64,000 nucleotides of DNA, taken from Phytohabitans suffuscus (GTDB lineage: Bacteria > Actinomycetota > Actinomycetes > Mycobacteriales > Micromonosporaceae). Below are positions 8,648 through 17,526 of the stretch, piece by piece. Position 1 is the stretch's first letter. Each line of letters opens with the position of its first letter. The notes beneath the pieces were generated by a model that was given only the letters and a program-made list of their open reading frames with translations, was not told the DNA's origin and did not search any database. Made by a program: the position numbers and the translations under genes. The stretch is taken from assembly GCF_011764565.1 (NCBI RefSeq), contig NZ_AP022871.1, positions 9,176,320 through 9,240,319 on the forward strand, read 5' to 3'.

Positions 8648-9040
8648 TCACGGCGCGGGCCCGGTGGGGTCGCGGACGGCGAGGTGGGTGGGTAGGACGG
8701 CCGTGCGGCGCACGGCGTCCGGTGGGGGGTCTGGTCCTTCAGGCGTGACAGCAGCGTCGCGACCGCGCCCCGGCCGGCCTGGCCGACCGGGGCGGTGAGG
8801 GTGCTCAGCGGCGAGTGGCGGAAGTCGGCGCCGAAGAGCGTGCCGGACGTGGTCCACCTGCGCGACCACGACACATCCTGCACGCCCGGATGCCGTCGCA
8901 GCCGACGATGCTGAGGTGGTCGGGCACCCGCACGGCCCCGCTCGTGCGGCCGGCTCAGCATGCCGATCACGAGCAGGTCCTCGAAGACCACGCGCGGTGG
9001 CCCGGGTGTTGAGCACGGCGCCCGCCGCCGCCGTGCCAGA
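8648..9040 (-). pseudogene. remnant of a LacI-family regulator (C-terminal part)
   Basis: Read on the minus strand across frames, this stretch gives VVFEDLLVIGMLSR, HLSIVGCDGI, then HSPLSTLTAPVGQAGRGAV and AVRRTAVLPTHLAVRDPTGPAP. These match in order the ligand-domain end of LacI repressors (AVFANDxxAIGxL, DVSVVGFDD, PxLTTVxQP, LPTxLVVRxST). The DNA-binding head is absent and frames change several times, so this is a decayed gene and not a single sequencing slip. Confidence 0.7.
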
Positions 9041-9128
9041 CGGGCGGGAGCCGTCAAAGACCACGCCTGCGGCGGCCCGGGCGTTGAACACGGCGCCCGC
9101 CGCCGCCGTGCCAGACGGGCGGGAGCCG
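8986..9128. repeat. direct repeat, two copies of ~69 bp
   Basis: Copies at 8986-9053 and 9059-9128 share a long exact core (CACGGCGCCCGCCGCCGCCG then TGCCAGACGGGCGGGAGCCG), with a few differences before it. The first overlaps the end of the LacI remnant, so duplication followed or accompanied its decay. Confidence 0.75.
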
Positions 9129-9516
9129 GGGAACGGGCCGACGCGGCGCGCCTGCGGGCGGTGCTTGGCCGACCGCGGCGACCTCGCGCTCGTCGACGTC
9201 CTGGTCAGCGCCAGCCATCCGCACCGGGCGGTTGCGTGCTTCCGCTACCGATGGCCCCTCCGCGCGGGCCCGGTCGTGGATTTTGACTGCTGCCGCATCT
9301 TCCAGTTCGCGCGGATCTCGCCGGCCGATCGGAAGGACTGCCACGCCCGGGTGAGCGGGCGCGGTCGTCGTCGGCGCCGGTGAGCCGCGGATACGGCTGA
9401 TGACGATCGTCTATGACCCGGCGCCGGCGCGGGAGCGGATGGGCTGAGCAACCTCGCGCGAGCGGTGAACCGAAGCTCGTTGCTAGCCGTTGCCCCAACG
9501 TGGGAAAGACCCGGGG
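9129..9516. other. non-coding stretch next to the LacI remnant
   Basis: I see no supportable gene here. Short open frames exist on both strands but lack ribosome binding sites or family motifs. It probably belongs to the same decayed tract as 8.65-9.13 kb. Confidence 0.4.
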
Positions 9517-10247
9517 TCAGTCGCCCGAGCGCGACGCGACCAGCTGCTCGATCCCGTCGAGGATGCGCGCCAGGCCGAACGTCCAGCCGCTGTCGTCCGG
9601 CCGCCGGCCGGCCTCGTCGATGGCCGCGACCAGCGCCGGAAACCGCTCCTTGTCACGCCGCACCAGGTCGGCCAGTAGCGGGCTGAGCCGCCGGTCAGCG
9701 GTCCAGGGCTGGGTGCCGGCCGCCGACCGGGTGTTGCGCACGTGCCCGCCGAGAAGGGAGACGGCGTCCATGCGCTCCGCGCCGGTGAGCCCCGTGCCCT
9801 CCAGGGCGGCCACGGCGGCCTCGGTCCACCCGGTCTCGCGCGGCCCCATCAGGCGGTCACCGAGCGTGACGGCCGGGATCCACGGATGCTCCCGCCAGGT
9901 GGTCCGCAGCAACTCGGCCCACCTCTCAAGTTTTCGCCGCCAGCCGCCGCGGACGCCGGAGAGCACGGGCGGCTCCCCCACGGCGATCTCGGTCATCACG
10001 GCGAAAAGCTCGGCCTTGCTGGCGACGTACCGGTACAGGGCCATCTTCGTGACGTCGAGCGCGGCGGCGACCCGCTGCATCGAGACCGCGTCGAGGCCCT
10101 CCTCGTCGGCCACCCGGATGGCGGCGCCGGCGATGCCGGCGAGGGTGAGCGCCGGTCGCGGGCCCCGGGTCGGCTGGCCCCGGTGCCCCAGAGCAACTCC
10201 ACGCCCGCGGCGTCGGGGGTCGCCGTTCCACGTGCCGGCGTCGCCAT
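9517..10247 (-). CDS. TetR/AcrR-family regulator (one apparent frameshift)
   Basis: It starts MATPARGTATPDAAGVELLWG at 10247, then a single base is missing in a G run near 10187, after which LTLAGIAGAAIRVADEEGLD and VAAALDVTKMALYRYVASKAE give a complete TetR helix-turn-helix. The C-terminal ligand domain (about 130 residues) ends DGIEQLVASRSGD. With the base restored the protein is about 243 residues, normal for the family. It is divergent from the membrane sulfatase gene with a 166-bp gap, so it may control it. Confidence 0.8.
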
Positions 10248-10413
10248 CCTCGCGCCCTCCCCGTCGGCCGTCCACGCGGGCGCCGCCCAGTGTACGGCGG
10301 ACACCTAGTGTCCCACAGACACAGTTCCTCGGGTGGCGTACCATCGTCTGCCGCAACGGGCGAATCTTTCTCATCGGGCGAAACAGAAGGATTTTGGGGT
10401 GCCAGGAGAGCAG

Positions 10414-12107
10414 ATGGCGGAGGTGAAGGCGCCTTCCGAGCCGCAGCCGGAGGAGCCGGCGGAGCGGGCGCCGCAGTGCGCGCGCGAACACCGGCCGGCC
10501 TGGCGGCGGGGCGTGTCGATCGGGTTGACCGTCCTGGCCGCCGCCCTCGTGCTCGCCGCGCTCGTCGCCCCGGCGACCTGGAGCTGCTGCGCCCCGGCGT
10601 CTTCGCCCGCATACCCGTGGAAGCCCTCGCCGGCTGCGCGGTCCTGCTCCTGCTGCCGGCGACGCCGCGCAGGTGGGTGGCGGCCGTCGCCGGCGCGCTC
10701 CTCGGCGTCCTCGCCGTCGTGCGCCTGCTCGACATGGGCTTCCTCTCCGTGCTCGACCGCCCGTTCGACCTCGTGCTCGACTGGGTGCTCTTCGACGACG
10801 CGCTGGTCGTGCTCCGCGACTCGGTGGGCCAGGCGGGAGCGGTCGGCGCCGTCGTGGGCGCGGTGGTGCTCGCCCTCGCCCTACCGGTCCTCGCGGCCTT
10901 CTCGGTCGTTCGTCTGTCCACTGTGGCCGCCATGCACCGCACCGCCGCCACGCGCGTCGTGGGCGCGGTCGCCGCCGCCTGGGTGGCCCTCGCGGTCGTC
11001 GGCGTGGAAATCGTGCCGGGCGAGCCGGTCGCCGCGCGGGACACGGCCGTGCTCGCGTACGACCACGGCAGGCAGGTGGTGAGCAGCCTCAGGGACCGGC
11101 AGGAGTTCGCCGGCGAGGCCGAGGTCGACGCGTTCCGCGACGTACCGCCGGACCAGCTGCTCGCCGGGCTGCGGGGCAAGAACGTCGTGCTCGTGTTCGT
11201 GGAGAGCTACGGGCGCTCGGCTGTGGAGGACCCCGAGTTCGCGCCGCAGGTGGGCGCGCTGCTCGACGAGGGCACCCGGCGGCTCGCCACCGCCGGGTAC
11301 GGCTCGCGCAGCGGCTGGCTCACCTCACCCACCTCCGGCGGCGGAAGCTGGCTGGCCCAGTCCACCCTCCTGTCCGGCCTGTGGATAAACAACCAGCAGC
11401 GGTTCCGCACGGTGACCTCCAGCGACCGGCTCACGCTGACCGGCGCGTTCGGCCGGGCCGACTGGGACATCGTGGGCGTCATGCCAGGTATCACGCGGGC
11501 CTGGCCGGAGGGGCGCTTCTACGGTTTCGACCGGGTCTACGACCTGCACACCCTCGGCTACCGCGGCTTGGGCTTCAGCTGGGCGACGATGCCCGACCAG
11601 TTCACGATGCTCGCCTACGAGCGGCTGGAGAACGCCAAGCCCGGCCACCCGCCGCTGATGTCGGTGATCCCGCTGGTCTCCAGCCACGGCCCGTGGACGC
11701 CGCTGCCCAAGTGGCTCGACTGGGACCAGGTCGGCGACGGCTCCATCTACATCAACGAGGCGCGGGTGGGCGACCCGCCGGAGGAGGTGTGGAAGGACCC
11801 GGAGCGGGTGCGCACGCAGTACCGGCTGTCTGTGGAGTACACGCTCAACACCCTCGTCTCGTATGTGGAGAAGTTCGGCGACGACGACCTGGTGATGGTC
11901 TTCCTCGGCGACCACCAGCCGGCGCGGATCGTGACCGGCCCGGACGCCTCCCGGGACGTACCCATCTCGATCCTCGCCCGCGACCCGGCCGTGCTCGACC
12001 GGATCTCGTCGTGGGGGTGGCAGGACGGGATCAAACCCGGCCCGCAGAGCCCGGTGTGGCGGATGGACACCTTCCGCGACCGGTTCCTGACCGCCTACGC
12101 ACACTGA
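10414..12107 (+). CDS. membrane-anchored sulfatase-like (LTA-synthase-type) protein (one apparent frameshift)
   Basis: The ATG at 10414 follows AGGAG by six bases. An acidic N terminus (MAEVKAPSEPQPEEPAER) leads into about five hydrophobic helices, with one base missing near 10571 between LVAP and DLELLRPG. The extracytoplasmic domain has NVVLVFVESYGRSAVED, SSHGPWTPLP and VMVFLGDHQPARIVTG, which are metal and phosphate site motifs of the alkaline-phosphatase/sulfatase superfamily shared with lipoteichoic acid synthases. In actinobacteria such proteins may transfer phosphoglycerol or phosphoethanolamine, or hydrolyse sulfate or phosphate esters; which is unknown here. Expected length is about 564 residues. 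Confidence 0.82.
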
Positions 12108-12282
12108 GCCGCCTGCGCACACTGACGAACCCCGCGGACGACCACCGGCACGCCGCGGCGCGGGCGCCGCATACTCCCTGTCGACGCAGATCTATCCGCT
12201 CTTCGCTCCCCGGTCACACACCAGGCCCCGCGAGCCGCGAAGATTCCTCACAATCGATCCATCCGGATTGTGGGGAGGAACC

Positions 12283-13323
12283 ATGCTCAAAAGGTCCACA
12301 GTGGCGGCTGTCGCCACCGCGGCGCTCGTGGCCGTGGGTCTCGCGGTGCCGTCACCGGCCGCCGCCGCGCCCACCCGCGCGCAGCTCGCGCTGCGCTGGG
12401 CGCCGATCCACCACCAGGACGTGGACGCCACCGGCAGCCACGCGCTCGGCGGCCGCGCCGACTACATCACCCGCGTCGACTTCGACGGCGACCTCAACGG
12501 GCGCAACAACTGGGACCGCGCCGGCCAGCCGGGCACCTCGATGGCCGCCGCCGTGTACTACTCGGTCGCCGAGACCAGCTCCCACTGGTACATCACGTAC
12601 TTCTTCTTCCACCCGCGCGACTGGGTCGACCACCCGTTCTTCGAGACCGAGCACGAGAACGACGGCGAGGGCATCATGTTCGCCATCGAGCGGGACGGCT
12701 CGGAGTACGGCGTCCTGCGCGGCGCGGTGTCCGTCGCGCACACCAACTTCTACTCGTACACGCCGTCGGGCAGCACCTGGACCACCGGCCGGGAGACCGT
12801 CGACGGCACCCTCAACTTCGCCACGTCGCCGCACGACTCGTTCTCGCACCCGGTGACCGCGCAGGAGGCGCGCGGCCACGGACTCAAGGCCCACCCGCAG
12901 TACGCCATCAACGGCGACGGCATCATCTACTACCCGTCGACCGTCTCCGAGACCCCGAGCGACGGCAACGACCGCGACGTGCGCTACCAGCTCATCGACA
13001 TCTTCGCGCCGGGCGGCCTGTGGGCGGAGCGCGACAACACCAGCCTCTTCGCCCACCTCGGCACGTTCGCCGGCGACACGTCGGGCGGCTGCGGCTCGGG
13101 CACGTTCGGCTGCGGCACCAACTCGGCCAACGCCCCGTGGGGCTGGGACGACGGCGACGACCTGCCCGGTCGCGGCGAGATCACGACCAACCCGGCGAAG
13201 CTCTCCGTCGAGTACTTCACGATTCCCGGCGGAGTCTCCCGCAGCTACACCTACAACCCGTACAGCAGCGCGGCCGCCGCCCTGAGCGCCGCCGCGAAGA
13301 CCGCGCCACGCGTGGTCGACTGA
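12283..13323 (+). CDS. secreted protein of unknown function
   Basis: The 346-residue protein begins with a clear signal peptide (MLKRSTVAAVATAALVAVGL, cleavage after about residue 30 at AAAAP). The ATG at 12283 has an excellent GGGGAGGAA site. The mature part has RWAPIHHQDVD, a SSHWYITYFFFHPRDW strand, HENDGEGIMF and a Cys-containing loop (SGGCGSGTFGCG) that may form a disulfide. The pattern recalls Vps62/NPP1-like secreted proteins found in soil actinobacteria, but the match is loose and no activity can be assigned. It ends YTYNPYSS and a helical tail. Confidence 0.8.
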   Translation: MLKRSTVAAVATAALVAVGLAVPSPAAAAPTRAQLALRWAPIHHQDVDATGSHALGGRADYITRVDFDGDLNGRNNWDRAGQPGTSMAAAVYYSVAETSSHWYITYFFFHPRDWVDHPFFETEHENDGEGIMFAIERDGSEYGVLRGAVSVAHTNFYSYTPSGSTWTTGRETVDGTLNFATSPHDSFSHPVTAQEARGHGLKAHPQYAINGDGIIYYPSTVSETPSDGNDRDVRYQLIDIFAPGGLWAERDNTSLFAHLGTFAGDTSGGCGSGTFGCGTNSANAPWGWDDGDDLPGRGEITTNPAKLSVEYFTIPGGVSRSYTYNPYSSAAAALSAAAKTAPRVVD

Positions 13324-13527
13324 CCGGACAGTCAAGATGTGCGGCCGGACGCGGGTGCGTCCGGCCGCACGCCGTTCGCGCCGCCCAGCCTCCCGCCCAG
13401 CGCCGGTCGGTGCCCGGCCGACCGTTCCGTCCGCTTGATCACTATCTTGGTTGAGGATTGAACCATCTGCGCCCGCGGCGCGTGCTACCCCTACGCCAAC
13501 GCGCAGCCAGGACCGAGGAGGCAACCG

Positions 13528-14027
13528 TTGTTCGAGGAGTTCATGGGGATCCCCGCCCATCCCCTGCTGATACACGCGGCCGTGGTGTTCGTGCCGCTGC
13601 TCGCTCTCGCGGCGGTGGGGTACGCGATCCTGCCGTTCCTGCGCCCCACATCCGGCTGGTGCTGGCCGGACTCGCGGTCGTCGGCCCGACCTCGGCGGTG
13701 TTCGCGAAGCTCTCCGGTGACGCGTTCTTCGAGCGGATGCGGGAGCGCGGCCGGGTCACCGAGGGTTTCATCCCGGTCATCGAGCGGCACCAGGACTACG
13801 GCGACCTGACCATGTGGTGGACGATCGCGCTGGGTGTGGTGACGCTCGCGCTGGTGTTCCTCGTCGGCCCGACCGGCGCCGCGGTGCGCGTCGTGGGTGG
13901 CCCGGGCGGCGCGCGGGTGGTGTCGGTGGCGGTGTCCGTGCTGTCGGTGGCGGCGGCCGCGATCGCCCTGTACTACGTCGTCCGCACCGGTGACGCCGGC
14001 GCCAAGGCGGTGTGGGAGGGCCAGTGA
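13528..14027 (+). CDS. DUF2231 family membrane protein (one apparent frameshift)
   Basis: The TTG start at 13528 follows GAGGAGG. The N terminus MFEEFMGIPAHPLLIHAAVV is the typical DUF2231 opening (HPLxIHxxxV), leading into four transmembrane helices. A C appears missing in the CCCC run near 13647, joining LPFL to RPHIRLVLAGLAVVGPTSAV. Loops carry GDAFFERMRERG and VIERHQDYGDLTMWW. Restored length is about 166 residues. DUF2231 proteins are predicted heme-binding-like integral membrane proteins of unknown role. Confidence 0.8.
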
Positions 14028-14086
14028 CCGAGCGGCCGCTCAGGCACGGCTCTCCTGAGTGGCCGGTCAGGCAGCTGAGCGGCGGC

Positions 14087-15028
14087 TCAACCTACGGGCT
14101 GAGTCGCCGCTCGGTACTCCTGGGGGCTCACGCCGCGCACCCGCTTGAACGCGGCGCTCAGCGCGAACGGGCTCCCGTACCCCACCTGCCGCGCCACCGC
14201 GCCCAGCGTCGCGTCCGGCTCGCGGAGCAGGTCGGCGGCGAGCGCCAGGCGCCAGGCGGTCAGGTAGGCCATCGGCGGCTCGCCGACGAGCCCGGTGAAG
14301 CGCCGGGCGAGCGCGGCCCTGGACACACCGAGCCGCCCGGCGAGGCCGGCCACCGTCCACGGGTGCGCCGGGTCGTTGTGCAGCAGGCGCAGCGCCCGCC
14401 CGACGACCGGGTCGGCTTGCGCGCGGAACCAGCCCGGCGCCGACTCGGCCCGCGCGAACCAGGCCCGCAGCACCGCGATCAGCAGCAGGTCGAGCAGCCG
14501 GTCGAGGACCGCCGACTGGCCCTGGTCGTCCTTGGTGATCTCGCTGGCGAGCAGCGGCACGAGCGGGCTGTCCCACTCGTCGCGGCGCAGCACCAGCACC
14601 GGCGGGAGGGCCCGCAGCAGCCGGTCGCTGATCTCGCCGGCGCTCTGGTAGGTGCCGACGAGCATCACCGAGGCGCCGACGTCCGAGTTGCCCCACGTGC
14701 GCACGCCGCGGTCCATCGCGACGCTCAGGTCCTCGCCGTACAGCGTCGTGCAGCGCTCGTCCGGATGGATGACCACCTGCGGCGGCGTCGCGGGGTCGTC
14801 GGCCACCGTGTACGGCTCGGGTCCGCGCGCCACCAGGATGTCTCCGGCGCGTATCCCGGTGGGCCCGCCGCCGTCGGTGACGAGCCACGCGTCGCCGCGC
14901 ACGACGGCGACCACGGCGAGCGCCGCGCGGTCCTGCACCCGGACCGACCACGGCGGGTCGAGCACCACGCGGAGCAGGAAGGCGCCCCGGGCGCGGGGAC
15001 CGTCGAGCAGGCCGGCGAGCGCGTCCAC
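14087..15028 (-). CDS. AraC-family transcriptional regulator
   Basis: The 313-residue protein has an N-terminal cupin sensor (about residues 15-180) and a C-terminal pair of helix-turn-helix motifs (about 215-305): WTVAGLAGRLGVSRAALARR and LGAVARQVGYGSPFALSAAF followed by the GVSPQEYR signature. It is divergent from an NmrA-type oxidoreductase with about 80 bases between starts, an arrangement usually meaning the regulator controls the reductase in response to an aromatic or reactive compound. Confidence 0.92.
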   Translation of the reverse strand: MDALAGLLDGPRARGAFLLRVVLDPPWSVRVQDRAALAVVAVVRGDAWLVTDGGGPTGIRAGDILVARGPEPYTVADDPATPPQVVIHPDERCTTLYGEDLSVAMDRGVRTWGNSDVGASVMLVGTYQSAGEISDRLLRALPPVLVLRRDEWDSPLVPLLASEITKDDQGQSAVLDRLLDLLLIAVLRAWFARAESAPGWFRAQADPVVGRALRLLHNDPAHPWTVAGLAGRLGVSRAALARRFTGLVGEPPMAYLTAWRLALAADLLREPDATLGAVARQVGYGSPFALSAAFKRVRGVSPQEYRAATQPVG

Positions 15029-15108
15029 CCGCCCAGCCTAGACGATCGCGTATGCCCGTGCGACCGTCGCCGATGGTCCGCCGGGGCGCCCGCGCGTGCA
15101 ATGGACAC

Positions 15109-15927
15109 ATGACTTACCTGCTGATTGGCGGCACAGGCAAGACCGGCCGCCGGGTCAACGACCGTCTCACCGCGCGCGGCCTCGCCGTCCGCGTCGGCTC
15201 GCGCTCGGGGCGGCCGCCGTTCGACTGGAACGCCGACCCCGACACCTGGATCCCGCTGTTCGAGGGTGTCACGGCCGCCTACGTCACCTACTACCCCGAC
15301 CTCGCCTTCCCCGGCGCCGCGGAGTCCGTCCGGGCCTTCGCGGAACGGGCCACCACCGCCGGCGTACGGCGGCTGGTGCTGCTCTCCGGCCGCGGCGAGG
15401 AGGAGGCCGAGGTCAGCGAGCGGGGGGTACGCGAGGTCGCTCCCGAGTGGACGGTGGTCCGCGCGACGTGGTTCGCCCAGGACTTCAACGAGCACTTCCT
15501 GCTCCCACCGGTGCTGGCCGGGGAGATCGCGCTCCCCACCGACGTTCCCGAGCCGTTCGTCGACCTGGAGGACGTCGCGGACGTGGTGGTCGCGGCGCTG
15601 ACCGGGGACGGCCACCACGGCCGCACGTACGAGCTGACCGGCCCGCGCCTCGTCACGTTCGCCGAGGCGGCGGCGGAGATCTCGGCCGCGTCCGGGCGCC
15701 CGGTGCGCTTCGAGAGCGTCACGCCGGCGCAGTGCACCGCGCGGATGGTCGCCGGCGGGGTGCCGGTGGAGGAGGCGCGGGCGCTGACCGACCTGTTCGC
15801 CCGGATCCTCGACGGCCGCAACGCGCACGTCACCGACGACGTGAAGCGGGTGACCGGGCACGAGGCCCGCGACTTCCGCGACTTCGTCCGGGCGGCCGCC
15901 GCCACCGGAGTGTGGAACCCGCGCTGA
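15109..15927 (+). CDS. NmrA-like NAD(P)-binding oxidoreductase
   Basis: The 272-residue protein starts MTYLLIGGTGKTGRRV, the Rossmann glycine motif of NmrA/atypical short-chain dehydrogenases. LVLLSGRGEEEAEVS and WTVVRATWFAQDFNEHFL follow, the latter lining the nucleotide and substrate clefts. The classical YxxxK catalytic pair is not evident, as in NmrA-type sensors and quinone or azo reductases. The ATG at 15109 is just 80 bases from the divergent AraC gene. The gene ends before two strong hairpins. Confidence 0.88.
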   Translation: MTYLLIGGTGKTGRRVNDRLTARGLAVRVGSRSGRPPFDWNADPDTWIPLFEGVTAAYVTYYPDLAFPGAAESVRAFAERATTAGVRRLVLLSGRGEEEAEVSERGVREVAPEWTVVRATWFAQDFNEHFLLPPVLAGEIALPTDVPEPFVDLEDVADVVVAALTGDGHHGRTYELTGPRLVTFAEAAAEISAASGRPVRFESVTPAQCTARMVAGGVPVEEARALTDLFARILDGRNAHVTDDVKRVTGHEARDFRDFVRAAAATGVWNPR

Positions 15928-15935
15928 CCCCGGCG

Positions 15936-16023
15936 GTGCCCGCCTGTGGACATGTGGACGGCGGGCACGGGGCCGCCGTCCACATGTGGGAAAGGGCGTG
16001 GCCCCGTGGCCACGCCCTTTCCC
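15936..16023. terminator. two adjacent hairpins forming a bidirectional terminator
   Basis: The first hairpin has 9-bp arms (GTGCCCGCC at 15936-15944 and its complement at 15960-15968). The second has perfect 16-bp arms, GGGAAAGGGCGTGGCC at 15988-16003 and its complement at 16008-16023, with a 4-base loop. They lie between convergent genes. Confidence 0.8.
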
Positions 16024-16113
16024 GCACCTGTACGTGCCGTGCCGCGGCGGGCCCGGCCGCCGGTCCGGCGCTTGGCCAGGGAGGCCGCGTCGATGCCGAG
16101 CTCCGCGCCGTGG

Positions 16114-16934
16114 TCAGCCGAGCGCCAGCGGCTCGCCGGTCTCCAGCAGCGTCTTGAGGCTGGAGAGGGTGGGCGGCCACCCCTCGCTGACGCCGCCGAG
16201 GATCACGCTGCCGGGGTCGAAGCCGTCGTGCGTGACGGTCAGCCTGACCAGCTCGCCGACCGGCTCGATGTCGAAGGTCACCGTGGACCGCCGCTCCGCC
16301 GACGCCTTCTGCAGGAAGTCGTGCTCGTCACCGAACGCGGCCACGAACTCCGGCGTGATCGTGTGCCACGTGTAGCTGAGCCGGCGCGGCGGCTCGGCGG
16401 CGAGGACCACCGAACCGCCGTCGGCGACCGTCACCTTGTCCATCACCCAGTTGACCGTGCTGCCAACCTGCCAGTCCGACTCCAGCGCGAGCCCCAGTAA
16501 CGCCTGGTGAAGGCCGGATCGGTGAGCGCCTGCCAGGTGCGCTCCGGTGTGGACCTGATGTAGGTGATGTAGACGAACCTGTCGTCCATCGTCCGCGCCT
16601 CCAGTGCCTGCTTGAGATCGGCGAGGGCGTCGGCCCGCGCCCTGTCGTACCGGGTCATCCAGCGGTCGGCGATCGCGTTGATCGGCTCGGCGTTGAGGAA
16701 GTGGAGCTTTTCCCGGCCGCGACGCTCGGTGGCGACCAGGTTGGCCGCCTCCAGCAGCGCGAGGTGCTTGCTCACCGACTGCCGCGCCATCGCCAGGCCC
16801 GCGCAGAGCTCCTGCAGGGTCTGGCCGTTGCGCTCGTTGAGCCGGTCGAGCAAGCGTCGCCGGCTGGGGTCCGCGAGCGCTCTGAACACGTCGTCTGACT
16901 TGGGTATGCCGTCTGGTTTGGATACGTCGTCCAC
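16114..16934 (-). CDS. ArsR helix-turn-helix fused to SRPBCC (AHSA1) domain (one apparent frameshift)
   Basis: The N-terminal ~100 residues are an ArsR winged helix (DVFRALADPSRRRLLDRLNE, then CAGLAMARQSVSKHLALLE). The C-terminal part is an AHSA1/SRPBCC hydrophobic-ligand fold (YITYIRSTPERTWQALTDPA, later LSYTWHTITPEFVAAFG and EGWPPTLSSLKTLLETGEPL). One base is missing in a G run near 16494 between RRYWG and LALESDW. Fusions of these domains are known in actinobacteria and probably act as ligand-responsive repressors. Start is a GTG at 16934. It is divergent from the DUF1801 gene. Confidence 0.85.
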
Positions 16935-17045
16935 TGTCGCCGTCCGTTAGGCAGCCAGCTGGCTGCATCTGACGATAGGCAGCCGTTCGGCTGCATGTCA
17001 ACCTTGACGCCTTCTCCCCGGTGGTCATGGCCCTAGGCTGCGACC

Positions 17046-17438
17046 ATGACCTACGCCACCGATCCCCGGGTCGACGCGTACATCGACAAGCTGCCCGCGT
17101 GGCAGCGGGCGATCTGCCACGAGGTGCGCGACCTGGTCCACGCGGCCGACCCCGCGGTGGTCGAGACGATCAAGCGGACCGACAAGCCGTACTTCGTGCT
17201 CCAGGGCAACGTCTGCGCGCTGCTCGCCGCGAAGACGCACGTCAACGTCTTCCTCTACGACGGCGCGATCGTGCCCGACCCGGAGGGGATCATCACCGGC
17301 GGCCACGACAACAAGACCGCCCGGACGGTCGCCGTCCGCCAGGGTGAGAAGATCAACGCGCCGGCCCTCACGGCGATGTTCCGGCAGATCATCGCGAACA
17401 ACCGGGCCGGCGGCTGGCGCGTACTCAAAGCGCAGTAG
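17046..17438 (+). CDS. DUF1801 domain protein
   Basis: The 130-residue protein begins MTYATDPRVDAYIDKLPAWQ and has the DUF1801 core: VETIKRTDKPYFVLQGNVCA, HVNVFLYDGA and a basic tail. This YdhG/Fra-like fold occurs in small cytosolic proteins of unknown activity, sometimes associated with iron or phage functions. It is divergent from the ArsR-SRPBCC gene (111 bp between starts), which may regulate it. Confidence 0.88.
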   Translation: MTYATDPRVDAYIDKLPAWQRAICHEVRDLVHAADPAVVETIKRTDKPYFVLQGNVCALLAAKTHVNVFLYDGAIVPDPEGIITGGHDNKTARTVAVRQGEKINAPALTAMFRQIIANNRAGGWRVLKAQ

Positions 17439-17464
17439 ACATCGGAGGTATCGCGGTCAACTCT

Positions 17465-17505
17465 TGTTTCGGTTCGATGTCGTCCGTAGTCTCACGAACG
17501 AAACA
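17465..17505. promoter_or_regulatory. inverted repeat upstream of the GH95 gene
   Basis: TGTTTCGGTTCG (17465-17476) pairs with CGAACGAAACA (17495-17505), leaving one bulged base and an 18-base loop. It lies 22 bases before the GH95 start, where an operator or a leader hairpin would act. Confidence 0.5.
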
Positions 17506-17526
17506 TCGGATGACAGGAGTTGACTC

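Noticed and set aside
9129..9516. Coding fragment reading VVDFDCCRIFQFARISPADR on the plus strand
   Set aside because: No family match, no start site and inconsistent frame; treated as non-coding next to the LacI remnant.
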